Shown here: in pieces, positions 25,058 through 33,523 of the stretch
Numbering within the stretch: the first letter of the stretch is position 1
Layout: every line of letters begins with the position of its first letter
Made by a program: the position numbers and the translations under genes
NCBI RefSeq assembly: GCF_009765875.1
Contig: NZ_LMUP01000007.1
Coordinates: 256,199-320,198, forward strand
Origin: Pedobacter sp. L105
GTDB lineage: Bacteria > Bacteroidota > Bacteroidia > Sphingobacteriales > Sphingobacteriaceae
Length of the DNA stretch: 64,000 bases
Direction of reading: 5' to 3'
The notes under the pieces: model-generated
The model's database searches: none
Told to the model about the DNA's origin: nothing
Seen by the model: only the letters and a program-made list of their open reading frames with translations

Positions 25058-26521
25058 TTATTTTAATTTGTCCTGCAGCAGTTCATTAATTTTTTGCGGG
25101 TCGGCTTTTCCCTGTGCCAGTTTCATGATCTCCCCAACAAAAAGCCCTAAAACCCCCTTTTTTCCTTTTTTATAAGCCTCTACCTGAGGTTTAAACTTTG
25201 CCAGCACCTGGTCGGCAAATTCCGAAAGTTCGTCTTTATTTTCTACAATCAGCAGGTTCATTTCTTCAGCAAGTGTGATGATATCTTTTTCCGGGTTCAG
25301 TTGAATTGCCGGTAAAAGCTGTTGTAAAGCAATATGCTGAGTAATTTTCTTTTCATCTACCAGGTTAATGATCTCAGCGAGCTGTTTAGGCTCAATTTTT
25401 AACGCATCGATAGTTAACTGCTGCTCATTTAACAATGCCCTTACAGGTCCGGCAAGCCAATTGATCAGGCTTTTAGGATGTCTAACTTCTAATAAAGCCA
25501 GGTTGAGGTAGTTCAGCAATTCTGTATCTTCAGCAAAGATCGATGCTTCGGCATTACTGATCCCAAAATCAGCTACCAGTTTTGCGGTAATCTCTTTTGG
25601 CAAAACAGGCATTGCTGCTTTCAGCTGATTAAGCCATTCATCAGATATATATATAGGAGGAAGATCAGGATCAGGAAAATAGCGGTAATCATTAGCCATT
25701 TCTTTTGTCCGCATCGGTGCTGTAGTACCTTTATCTGCATCAAACGTTAAAGTGCTCTGGATGATCACCCCGCCTGCAGTTACTACTTCCTGCTGACGAA
25801 AAAATTCAAATTCCATCGCCCTGCGTACATTCCGGATAGAATTGAGGTTTTTCACCTCACATCGTGTACCAAATTCGGTGTCGCCCAACTCACGTATAGA
25901 TATATTCGCATCACAGCGCAAACTGCCTTCTTCCATATTCCCGTCACTCACATCCAGATGCCTGACTAGTTTCCTGATCTCTGAAAGTAGCACTGAGGCT
26001 TCTTCGGCAGAACGGATATCCGGTTCGGTTACAATTTCTATGAGCGGCACCCCTGCCCTGTTCAGGTCCACAAATGAGTAGGCATCATTCTGATCATGAA
26101 TGCTTTTTCCGGCATCCTCTTCCATGTGGATACGGTTTATACCGATCCTTTTTTCAGTTCCATCACTCAGTACCAGGTCGATATATCCATTCTGACAAAC
26201 AGGTTTTTTATCCTGCGTGATCTGGTATCCTTTTGGCAGATCGGCATAGAAGTAATTCTTTCTGTCAAAAAAGTTAGTCTGATTTATAGTACAATTGAGG
26301 GCTAAACCCATTCTGATGGCTTTGGCAGTCACTTCTTTATTCAGTTTTGGCAGTGCACCCGGCAAGGCAAGCGATACCGGGGAGATATGTTCATTTGGTT
26401 TCGCGCCAAATGCCGCACTATCTGAAGAAAATATTTTTGAAGCTGTATTGAGCTGAACGTGAATCTCTAATCCCGATACCAATTCAAATATTGTGGGAGA
26501 AGTGTCAGTTTTAGTATTCAT
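25058..26521 (-). CDS. gatB: Asp-tRNA(Asn)/Glu-tRNA(Gln) amidotransferase subunit B
   Basis: Part of the GatCAB complex that amidates Glu-tRNA(Gln) and Asp-tRNA(Asn). The 487-residue product has the GatB signature: opening FELVSGLEIHVQLNT, the kinase-like core with GYQITQDKKPVCQNG, HMEEDAGKSIHD, RAGVPLIEIVTEPDIRS, and RTKEMANDYRYFPDPDLPP. The C-terminal YqeY-like tail ends in VLGLFVGEIMKLAQGKADPQ. Full length. A -7 box is seen 42 nt upstream. Confidence 0.95.
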   Translation of the reverse strand: MNTKTDTSPTIFELVSGLEIHVQLNTASKIFSSDSAAFGAKPNEHISPVSLALPGALPKLNKEVTAKAIRMGLALNCTINQTNFFDRKNYFYADLPKGYQITQDKKPVCQNGYIDLVLSDGTEKRIGINRIHMEEDAGKSIHDQNDAYSFVDLNRAGVPLIEIVTEPDIRSAEEASVLLSEIRKLVRHLDVSDGNMEEGSLRCDANISIRELGDTEFGTRCEVKNLNSIRNVRRAMEFEFFRQQEVVTAGGVIIQSTLTFDADKGTTAPMRTKEMANDYRYFPDPDLPPIYISDEWLNQLKAAMPVLPKEITAKLVADFGISNAEASIFAEDTELLNYLNLALLEVRHPKSLINWLAGPVRALLNEQQLTIDALKIEPKQLAEIINLVDEKKITQHIALQQLLPAIQLNPEKDIITLAEEMNLLIVENKDELSEFADQVLAKFKPQVEAYKKGKKGVLGLFVGEIMKLAQGKADPQKINELLQDKLK

Positions 26522-26563
26522 TAAAGGTAATATATTAAACTAATGTCGTGATTTGCTGTCTCA

Positions 26564-26571
26564 CAAATATA
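26564..26571 (-). promoter_or_regulatory. -7 box (TATATTTG) of gatB
   Basis: Exact TAnnTTTG on the minus strand, 42 nt before the gatB ATG. Confidence 0.45.
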
Positions 26572-26663
26572 ACCAAATAAGTTTATGCAGGTGCTGTAAC
26601 AAAATTATAAATCATTGGCATAGACTTTGAATAACAATGGTTAAACACGCAAACTAAATTGAC

Positions 26664-27377
26664 ATGAAAAAATTATTTTTAATAGCGGCAATCGGAATCG
26701 CTTCCATTGCAACAATACCCGCAGCAAAGGCTCAGGTAAGTTTAAGCGTAGGTCTTAATCTGGGTGCAAGACCTGATTGGGGACCTGTAGGATATGATCG
26801 CGCTGCATATTATTATATGCCAGACATTGGCGCTTATTATGATGTACCAAGTGAAGAATTTATTTATCTGGACGGCGGTATCTGGAGACGCAGCCATGGT
26901 CTTCCTGATATATATGCCGGATATGACTATCGTCATGGCAGAACGATCGTAGTGAACTCTGCATATCCATGGAGACATAATAATATTTATGTTGGAAGAT
27001 ACGGCAGACCTAGCTTTGCTCGTGGCGGATACGGTGGACGAGGTTTCGGTGGTCGTGGTTATGCAGGCCGCGGATATGGCGGTCGTGGATATGGTGGTCG
27101 CGGTTTTGGCGGTGGTCCAAGAGGTGGATTTCACGGTAATCCAGGCGGTGGTTTCCATGGCAACCCAGGTGGTGGATTCCACGGTAACCCAGGTGGTGGT
27201 TTCCACGGTGGCGGTAATCACGGTGGTGGTCCAGGCGGCGGATTCCATGGTAACCCAGGTGGTGGAAATCATGGTGGCGGTCAGCCAGGTGGTGGTAACC
27301 ATGGCGGTGGCGGTGGTGGAAATCACGGTGGTGGCGGTGGCAACCATGGCGGCGGCAACGAACATCATGGTCACTAG
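26664..27377 (+). CDS. Secreted Gly/His-rich repeat protein
   Basis: A 237-residue exported protein. The signal peptide ends near TIPAAKAQ. Residues about 25-115 are a compact Tyr/Asp-rich region (YYYMPDIGAYYDVPSEEF, then GGIWRRSHGLPD) of the kind seen in Bacteroidota surface proteins. The rest is low complexity: GGRGYGGRG repeats, then GGGFHGNP repeats, then GGGNHGG repeats, ending HHGH. Histidines could bind metals; the Gly-rich tail is likely extended. It precedes a Zur-like gene and a metal ATPase, but a strong terminator separates them. Confidence 0.75.
   Translation: MKKLFLIAAIGIASIATIPAAKAQVSLSVGLNLGARPDWGPVGYDRAAYYYMPDIGAYYDVPSEEFIYLDGGIWRRSHGLPDIYAGYDYRHGRTIVVNSAYPWRHNNIYVGRYGRPSFARGGYGGRGFGGRGYAGRGYGGRGYGGRGFGGGPRGGFHGNPGGGFHGNPGGGFHGNPGGGFHGGGNHGGGPGGGFHGNPGGGNHGGGQPGGGNHGGGGGGNHGGGGGNHGGGNEHHGH
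27123..27206 (+). repeat. 24-bp in-frame tandem repeat (GGFHGNPG units)
   Basis: Units start at 27123, 27147 and 27171, each encoding GGFHGNPG. A diverging fourth starts at 27195. Differences are mostly at third positions, so the copies have been kept for protein sequence. Confidence 0.75.
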
Positions 27378-27417
27378 GATAACCCCAGTCATTTAAGACA
27401 GTATTAATCCCTATAGC

Positions 27418-27466
27418 GTTGCGAAGTATATCACCATAAAGGCATATACTTCGCAACTTTTTTTTA
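27418..27466 (+). terminator. Strong terminator after the Gly/His-rich gene
   Basis: GTTGCGAAGTATAT (27418-27431) pairs perfectly with ATATACTTCGCAAC (27444-27457) around a 12-nt loop and is followed by eight T. Confidence 0.9.
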
Positions 27467-27508
27467 TTTTTACATTTTATATCAACAGCAGAAATCAATC
27501 AATTAACC

Positions 27509-27925
27509 ATGATCAAAGATCTTGAAGTAGTTCTGACAAAAAAAGAGATCAATCCTACGGCAATGCGTTTATTGGTATTGGAATTTATGCTGAAACAATC
27601 TTCCGCAATTAGTCTCAGGGATCTGGAAAAAGGCCTGGAGCCATCAGACAGGATCACACTTTACCGCGTTTTAAAAAAGTTTGAAGAAAACGGCCTGGTT
27701 CATAGTATTGACGACGGATCAGGAGCGGCAAAATATGCCATCTGCAAAGAAGATTGCGGAGCGGGACATCACCATGATCTACATGTCCATTTCTTCTGTA
27801 ACAGCTGTAAAGAAACTTCCTGCCTCCCCAAATCCCTTATCCCGCAAGTAGTCCTGCCCGAAGGATTTGCTTCTGAAGAGGTGAGCCTGATGGTCAAAGG
27901 GACCTGCAATAAGTGTATACGGTAG
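27509..27925 (+). CDS. Fur-family metalloregulator, Zur-like
   Basis: A 138-residue Fur-type repressor. Winged helix at residues about 5-80 (INPTAMRLLVLEFML, then SDRITLYRVLKKFEENGLVH). The metal domain has the His cluster GAGHHHDLHVHFFC and two Cys pairs, CNSC and CNKC, which normally hold structural zinc. The gene downstream encodes a zinc/cadmium-type exporting ATPase, and a 6-3-6 palindrome lies between them, so zinc sensing is the most economical reading. Fur (iron) or another metal remains possible. Confidence 0.85.
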   Translation: MIKDLEVVLTKKEINPTAMRLLVLEFMLKQSSAISLRDLEKGLEPSDRITLYRVLKKFEENGLVHSIDDGSGAAKYAICKEDCGAGHHHDLHVHFFCNSCKETSCLPKSLIPQVVLPEGFASEEVSLMVKGTCNKCIR

Positions 27926-27930
27926 ATTTT

Positions 27931-27945
27931 TGCAATACCATTGCA
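27931..27945 (+). promoter_or_regulatory. Palindrome TGCAAT-ACC-ATTGCA, possible Zur/Fur box
   Basis: Perfect inverted repeat of 6 bp with 3-bp spacer, located 5 bp after the regulator stop and 38 bp before the ATPase ATG. The position suits an operator controlling the ATPase. Assignment to the adjacent regulator is inference. Confidence 0.45.
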
Positions 27946-27983
27946 TGCCTTTATGCCTTACTTTTACGGCATATAGATCATAC

Positions 27984-29999
27984 ATGAAATCAGTAACTTC
28001 TGACGACTGCTGCTCTGCTGCACCAGCTCATCAACACCATAAAGAACATAACCATAGTCATGATCACCATGATCATGGGCACCATCACCACAACCACGAT
28101 CATGATCACGACCACGGCGATCACGACCATGATCATGGAGGTTCCGGCTGGAAAAGTCAACTTCCCCTGATCACCGCGCTAATTATTTTAGCAGTGATGC
28201 TGACTTTAGACTTTGGATTTGGCATCCATTTAAACAACTATCTACAGCTTGGCATCTTTGGATTTGCTTATTTACTGGCAGGTTATGATGTACTCAAAGT
28301 TGCTTTCAAAAAAGCATTAAAACTTGATTTCTTAAATGAATTTTCCCTGATGTGCGTAGCCACCATTGGTGCTTTCTGCATTGGTTCTTATAGTGAAGGT
28401 GTTGCCGTAATGGTTTTTTATTCTCTCGGAGAATGGTTTCAGCATGCAGCGGTAGACAATGCTAAAAAAAGCATCAAAGCATTACTTGATATCCGCTCGG
28501 AAACCGCCATGGTGCTCCGTAACGGAAGCCTGCAACTCGTTAAACCTGCAGAGATCTCCATTGGTGAGCTTATACAGGTTAAAGCCGGAGAAAAAGTGGC
28601 GCTGGACGGTGAGCTGGTATCTGAAAAAGGAACCTTTAATACTGCTGCAATGACCGGCGAAAGTAAACCGGATTCAAAAGCTAAAGGCGATATTGTATTA
28701 GCAGGTATGATTAACCTGAATACAGTAATAGAGGTGAAAGTTACAGCCTTATTTAAAGATAGTAAACTGAGCAAAATACTGGATATGGTGCAGGATGCAA
28801 CCGCCCGTAAATCAAAAACCCAACTGTTCATCTCACGTTTTGCCAGGGTATATACACCTATCGTATTCGGTCTGGCAGTACTGGTAGTGGGTTTACCTTA
28901 TTTTTTTTCCGCACACTATGTTTTTACCGACTGGTTTTACCGCGGATTGGTATTCCTGGTGATCAGCTGTCCCTGCGCATTGGTGATCTCCATCCCTCTG
29001 GGCTATTTTGGCGGAATCGGACTGGCGTCTAAAAACGGTATCCTGTTTAAAGGATCAAACTTCCTGGATGTGATGACCAAAATTAATACCGTGGTCATGG
29101 ACAAAACCGGAACACTGACCAAAGGGGTATTTAAGGTGCAAAAAGTAACTGCTGCTAATGGCGATGAAAAAGAATTGATGCGGTTAACTGCCGCTATAGA
29201 GAGCAAATCTACCCACCCCATTGCGGCGGCCATTGGTTTGTATGCAGGTGATGTTTTCAAAGATTTGAAGATTGGCCAGGTTGAGGAAGTAGCCGGAAAA
29301 GGATTAAAAGGACTGATCGGTGAAAAAGAAGTACTGGCAGGAAACACCAAATTGCTGGATCAGTTCAGCATCACTTATCCGCAGGAAATCACCCGGGAAG
29401 AAGATACTGTAGTAGTAGTTGCTGTTGACGGATTGTATGCAGGTTATATCACCATTGCAGATGAATTAAAAGAAGATGCAGTGGAAGCTATTCGTGCCAT
29501 GCACAAAGCAGGACTTCAAACAGTAATGCTGAGCGGAGATAAACAGGCTGTAGTGAACAAGGTTAGCAAAGTATTGGGTATTGACCAGGCTTATGGCGAC
29601 CTCCTGCCGGAAGATAAAGTAGCAAAAGTTCAGGCATTAAAAGATGCCGGAAGGCATATTGCCTTTGTTGGCGATGGCATTAATGATGCGCCTGTAGTGG
29701 CATTGGCCGATGCAGGTATAGCGATGGGCGGTTTAGGAAGTGATGCCACGATCGAAACCGCAGATATCGTGATCCAAAATGATCAGCCCTCCAGAATTGT
29801 AACCGCTATTCAAATTGGAAAAGTAACCAAAACCATTGTATGGCAGAATATCAGCCTGGCCATAGGCGTAAAAGTAGTGGTACTGATATTAGGCGCCGGC
29901 GGCGTAGCAACCCTTTGGGAAGCTGTAGTAGCAGACGTTGGGGTTGCTTTCCTGGCGATCTTAAATGCAATAAGGGTTCAGCGGACAAAATTCAATTAA
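27984..29999 (+). CDS. Heavy-metal P1B-type ATPase with His-rich N-terminus (Zn/Cd type)
   Basis: A 671-residue exporter. The frame opens with a TTG at 27930, but the ATG at 27984 gives the natural start MKSVTSDDCC. Residues 17-55 are a His/Asp-rich tail that replaces the usual HMA domain. Core motifs: TGES actuator loop, ion-binding CPC in SCPCALVIS, phosphorylation DKTGTLTKG, HP locus in STHPIAAA, hinge GDGINDAP. CPC with the His tail fits zinc/cadmium/lead or cobalt export. It is controlled, probably, by the Fur-type gene just upstream. Confidence 0.9.
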   Translation: MKSVTSDDCCSAAPAHQHHKEHNHSHDHHDHGHHHHNHDHDHDHGDHDHDHGGSGWKSQLPLITALIILAVMLTLDFGFGIHLNNYLQLGIFGFAYLLAGYDVLKVAFKKALKLDFLNEFSLMCVATIGAFCIGSYSEGVAVMVFYSLGEWFQHAAVDNAKKSIKALLDIRSETAMVLRNGSLQLVKPAEISIGELIQVKAGEKVALDGELVSEKGTFNTAAMTGESKPDSKAKGDIVLAGMINLNTVIEVKVTALFKDSKLSKILDMVQDATARKSKTQLFISRFARVYTPIVFGLAVLVVGLPYFFSAHYVFTDWFYRGLVFLVISCPCALVISIPLGYFGGIGLASKNGILFKGSNFLDVMTKINTVVMDKTGTLTKGVFKVQKVTAANGDEKELMRLTAAIESKSTHPIAAAIGLYAGDVFKDLKIGQVEEVAGKGLKGLIGEKEVLAGNTKLLDQFSITYPQEITREEDTVVVVAVDGLYAGYITIADELKEDAVEAIRAMHKAGLQTVMLSGDKQAVVNKVSKVLGIDQAYGDLLPEDKVAKVQALKDAGRHIAFVGDGINDAPVVALADAGIAMGGLGSDATIETADIVIQNDQPSRIVTAIQIGKVTKTIVWQNISLAIGVKVVVLILGAGGVATLWEAVVADVGVAFLAILNAIRVQRTKFN

Positions 30000-31543
30000 T
30001 GATCTGAAGACGGGATAACCAGTGGTCTTTTTTTATCCCTTTTCGCAACAAAAAATAACAGAGGTAAAACCACGGCAAAAAACAGCCCTATCAGGAAATA
30101 ACCATCCAGGTAACTCGAAAAGGAAGATTGTTTGACAACTAATTTTTCCATCAGCTGCATAGCCTGCTGCCTGGCATCGAATATATTAAAGCCCTTCTGC
30201 TGAAAAGCAGAAGTATATGCTTTTATCCGGCTAACGGAAATAGGGTTCTCTTCATTGATATGCGTAATCAGGTCCATGCGGTGAGAAGCGATCCTTCTTG
30301 CCACATAAGTATTGATAATAGAAATGCCAAAAGATCCGCCCAACTGGCGCATCATATTGTTAAAAGCTGTACCCTGCGGCATATCTTTGGCCTCCAGTGA
30401 AGAAACGGCCAGGGTACCCAAAGGAACGGTTAGCAATGCCATACCGATTGCTCTGAATACCAAGTTCAGCGTGATATCTATCGCCGGGGTTTCCAGGTTG
30501 ATCCTGGACATCGACCAGTTAAAATAGATAAAACTCAGGAAACCGAAAAGAACGATCAAAGCTGGTGACACGCCTTTTTGTAATAATTTGCCGGTAAGGA
30601 TCAGTGCCAGCACAGCCACAATGGAACCAGGTAAAAGCAGTAAGCCCGACTGTGTAGGTGTAAAGCCTAATAAGCGCTGGGCAACAACAGGGGTCAGATA
30701 GATCGAAGTATACATCCCCATCCCGGTGATAAAAGTGAGCACTGCCGCGATGCTGAGCGACCTGAACCGAAGGATACTCAGATTCACCACCGGGTTTTCT
30801 GTAGTCAGTTCCCATAAAACAAAAGCCGTGAGTGATACAATGGCAGTAATGGTAAGCACGACAATGTATCCGGCAGCAAACCAATCGTCAGTTTCACCTC
30901 TTTCTAAAACAACCTGAAGAGATCCAATACCAATGATCAGCAGGATAATTCCCGCCCAGTCTATCTGCCTGATCTGTTTGATCAAAGGCTCATACAGAAA
31001 AAACATACAAGAGATCGCTGCAGTGATACCTATAGGAATATTGATGTAAAAGATCCAGGGCCATGAATAGTTTTCTGTAATATAACCGCCTAAAGTTGGC
31101 CCTATAGTTGGGCCAATAAAGATGCCTATTCCAAACAATGCACTGGCTGTTGCCTGTTTCTCCTTTGGAAATAACTCATATACTACCACTGCCGAAACAG
31201 AAAGCAGGGCACCACCGCCCAACCCCTGCATAAACCGGAAGGCTACCAATTCCCAGATACTGGTAGCATTACCGCACATGAAAGAACAAAAGGTAAATAA
31301 TATGATCGATCCGATATAGTAATTTCTGCGCCCCAGGTTATTCACCAAAAAGCTGGTCATGGGAATAATAATCACATTGGCTATGGCATAGGAGGTAATT
31401 ACCCATGATACGTCTTCGAGCGTCGCACCAAGGTTACCACTCATATAGTTCAATGCTACATTAACAATTGAAGTATCAATTAATTCCATGATGGCTGCTG
31501 CGATCACAGTGACTAAAAGTATTTGTCTTTTTAAAGGGCTCAT
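29996..31543 (-). CDS. DHA2-family MFS exporter (EmrB-like)
   Basis: A 515-residue drug:proton antiporter with about 14 membrane segments. Motifs: SPLKRQILLVTVIAAAIMEL, LIDTSIVNVALNYM (D-T-x-x-V-N-V-A of DHA2), and GPTIGPTLGGYITENYSWPW (motif C). The frame extends to a TTG at 31570, but the ATG at 31543 is used. No HlyD (EmrA) or TolC gene is adjacent, unlike most emrAB loci. Its stop overlaps that of the convergent ATPase by 4 bp. Two palindromic operators lie upstream. Confidence 0.87.
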   Translation of the reverse strand: MSPLKRQILLVTVIAAAIMELIDTSIVNVALNYMSGNLGATLEDVSWVITSYAIANVIIIPMTSFLVNNLGRRNYYIGSIILFTFCSFMCGNATSIWELVAFRFMQGLGGGALLSVSAVVVYELFPKEKQATASALFGIGIFIGPTIGPTLGGYITENYSWPWIFYINIPIGITAAISCMFFLYEPLIKQIRQIDWAGIILLIIGIGSLQVVLERGETDDWFAAGYIVVLTITAIVSLTAFVLWELTTENPVVNLSILRFRSLSIAAVLTFITGMGMYTSIYLTPVVAQRLLGFTPTQSGLLLLPGSIVAVLALILTGKLLQKGVSPALIVLFGFLSFIYFNWSMSRINLETPAIDITLNLVFRAIGMALLTVPLGTLAVSSLEAKDMPQGTAFNNMMRQLGGSFGISIINTYVARRIASHRMDLITHINEENPISVSRIKAYTSAFQQKGFNIFDARQQAMQLMEKLVVKQSSFSSYLDGYFLIGLFFAVVLPLLFFVAKRDKKRPLVIPSSDH

Positions 31544-31570
31544 CTTCTGAAAAATAAAGTCATTTCTCAA

Positions 31571-31584
31571 ATACCATTCGGTAT
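31571..31584 (-). promoter_or_regulatory. Palindromic operator 1: ATACC-ATTC-GGTAT
   Basis: Perfect 5-4-5 inverted repeat located 27 bp upstream of the exporter ATG, in its leader. Same arms as operator 2 at 31654. Confidence 0.6.
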
Positions 31585-31648
31585 TCGACAGGATAAAAAA
31601 ATAGAATCTTTAGCTTTTTGGCATTCGATTCTAAAATTAATCCCCGCA

Positions 31649-31667
31649 CAAATATACCGATTGGTAT
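31649..31667 (-). promoter_or_regulatory. Operator 2 (ATACC-GATT-GGTAT) overlapping a -7 box
   Basis: The palindrome occupies 31654-31667. On the minus strand its last bases run into TATATTTG (31656 down to 31649), an exact TAnnTTTG. A repressor bound here would block the promoter. Style resembles TetR-family sites; no TetR gene is in the window near it. Confidence 0.6.
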
Positions 31668-31772
31668 CAGAAAGAGGAGGGTTATTTATTTTATTGCCCT
31701 GCGATGTCAATTCCAATGAGTGAAACCGGCCTCCTCAATAGTAATTATAGTTATTCTTTAAGGAACAGGTAT

Positions 31773-31806
31773 AAAAAAAGGCCGGTCACTTTCATGACCA
31801 GCCTTA
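31773..31806 (-). terminator. Terminator of the OmpA-type gene
   Basis: On the minus strand AAGGCTGGTCA and TGACCGGCCTT form a stem (one G-C/T-G wobble position) around ATGAAAG, followed by seven T. Confidence 0.85.
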
Positions 31807-31824
31807 TTATTAATAATAGATAGA

Positions 31825-33174
31825 TTAATATAAAGTAAATTCAACTCTTCTGTTTTTCTGACGTCCAGCTGCAGTTTTGTTTGTTGCAATAGGTTGGTTC
31901 GGACCATATCCTGTTGCTTCAATACGTGATGCATTAGCGCCCTGAGAAACCAAGTAAGCCTTAATAGCTTCTGCTCTGTCTTTAGATAAACTTAGGTTTA
32001 AAGCCATTGAACCTGTGTTATCAGTATGGCCGGCTAATTTCAGGCTAAAGTTTTTAGCGACTAACAGTGCTGCAACTTTATTCAAAGTTGGGAATGAATG
32101 GTCACGGATCGTTGATTTACCTAAATCAAATTCTAAATCCCTGATGGCATCAGCAACAACTCTTTTATCTTCTGCTGTAACATAGATTTTTTCAGTTACT
32201 TTAGTTACTGGTGCAGTTACTACTAATGGACAACCTGAACCATCAACTACTGTATTTGCAGGAGTTCCTGCACATTTGTCAAACTTGTTGGCAACACCGT
32301 CCATATCATCATCACCCATATCTTTAGCATATTGTTCCTGATCTCTCATTCTGTTTTGCTCTGATGTAGATAATGCAGCTCTTAACTCAGCACTTTCAGC
32401 TTTGCTTTCTTCACGAATGGCAGCAACCGGGCTGTAGTTTTGTAATTGAGAAGTTCCTCTTTTGCCCAACGCAATTTCAACACCTGCGTGTGCATAAGAG
32501 AATTTATCATTGTTCTGGGTAGCTGCACCATCGAAGTTATTGGTTTTCATAAAGTAAATTGTATAACCCAGATCAATGTTTACGCCTTTAGAAACACCTA
32601 ATTTGAAACCAGCTCCAACCGGTACAAACCAGTGCTCGCCATAACCTGTACTTCCTGCATTCGGTACAACTGCACCTGTATTGCTGTATACATTAGCGCT
32701 GGATGACATATAGCCAGCACCAGCTGTTACATAAGGCGAAAGGAAATTACGTTTTTGATTGATGCTTAAGTTAGCCACTGTAAAGTTTGCGCTTACTGCT
32801 GCAGACCAGTCGATTTTACTTTCAAATCCGCTTCCGTCCTGAGCTGCTGAAGGTGAAGGAAGATCGTTATCTCTTAAACCTTTTACTTTACCAGCAAGGA
32901 AATCTGCCTGTATACCAAATCCAGGAAGGATTTGTTTTTTCACATAACCTCCGTAACCCCAGCTCTCCTGCGGAGTTTTGAAATCGCCATTAGTCCTATT
33001 ATTGAAAGGGGTAAAGCTGGTTAACATTCCACCGTTTAAACCTATTGACCAGGTACGAAGGTCTTTTTTCTCGAAACGTTTTGTTGAGTCAGACGGCATC
33101 GTCTGAGCGAACAAAGAGGTTGATAACCCTACCAGGGATAACAACATTGCAGATTTAGTAATTTTTGAGCTCAT
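31825..33174 (-). CDS. OmpA-family outer-membrane protein
   Basis: A 449-residue protein. Signal peptide residues 1-23 (LVGLSTSLFAQ). A beta-barrel of about 220 residues follows (WSIGLNGGMLTSFTPF and YVTAGAGYMSS strands). A short calcium-binding thrombospondin-type repeat is DMDGVANKFDKCAGTP (about 290-306). The C-terminal OmpA domain binds peptidoglycan: LAGHTDNTGSMALNLSLSKD and IEATGYGPNQPIATNKT, ending RKNRRVEFTLY. Acts as porin and envelope anchor. A terminator follows, and a 12-bp inverted repeat sits in its leader. Confidence 0.9.
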   Translation of the reverse strand: MSSKITKSAMLLSLVGLSTSLFAQTMPSDSTKRFEKKDLRTWSIGLNGGMLTSFTPFNNRTNGDFKTPQESWGYGGYVKKQILPGFGIQADFLAGKVKGLRDNDLPSPSAAQDGSGFESKIDWSAAVSANFTVANLSINQKRNFLSPYVTAGAGYMSSSANVYSNTGAVVPNAGSTGYGEHWFVPVGAGFKLGVSKGVNIDLGYTIYFMKTNNFDGAATQNNDKFSYAHAGVEIALGKRGTSQLQNYSPVAAIREESKAESAELRAALSTSEQNRMRDQEQYAKDMGDDDMDGVANKFDKCAGTPANTVVDGSGCPLVVTAPVTKVTEKIYVTAEDKRVVADAIRDLEFDLGKSTIRDHSFPTLNKVAALLVAKNFSLKLAGHTDNTGSMALNLSLSKDRAEAIKAYLVSQGANASRIEATGYGPNQPIATNKTAAGRQKNRRVEFTLY

Positions 33175-33177
33175 TTA

Positions 33178-33228
33178 ATTTGATATTATTTACAATTAAT
33201 TGGTTAGTTAATTACGATAATATCAAAT
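33178..33228 (-). repeat. Inverted repeat in the OmpA leader
   Basis: ATTTGATATTAT (33178-33189) and ATAATATCAAAT (33217-33228) are exact reverse complements with a 27-bp spacer. The first arm ends 3 bp from the ompA-type start codon, so the structure would place the start codon at the foot of a stem. Confidence 0.5.
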
Positions 33229-33523
33229 ACTCCTCCCATACAACTTTCAGTTTTACTTGTAGTATTAAATCACTGACAAATAACAATATAAATCAAAAAA
33301 ACAATTTATCTCTCCAAATAGACCATTGGCAAATAACGTAGGCTATTTACTACATGTGACACATTAAATTTATTGAAATAAATAAAAATATTTTGAACAA
33401 ATACCAGCTACTACAGCTATAATCTGCGTTTTTAGGCCAAAATCGATGTTTTGTATTTTATTTAGATCATCTTTCCCCTCAAATTATTAGGATAAATAGT
33501 CAGGAATAACCTATTCATCGGTA
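33229..33523. other. A+T-rich intergenic region upstream of the OmpA-type gene
   Basis: About 295 bp without an ORF I can support. It should contain the OmpA-type promoter, but I find no exact TAnnTTTG on the minus strand. No repeats or hairpins of note. Confidence 0.5.

Noticed and set aside
26742..27498. Long open frames on both strands over the Gly/His repeat gene
   Set aside because: They are produced by the repeat composition; translations are Thr/Val- or His/Arg-monotonous and only the frame at 26664 has a signal peptide.
27952..27971. ATGCC-N10-GGCAT inverted repeat before the metal ATPase
   Set aside because: Short arms and no position relative to a promoter that suggests function; the TGCAAT palindrome nearby is the stronger candidate.
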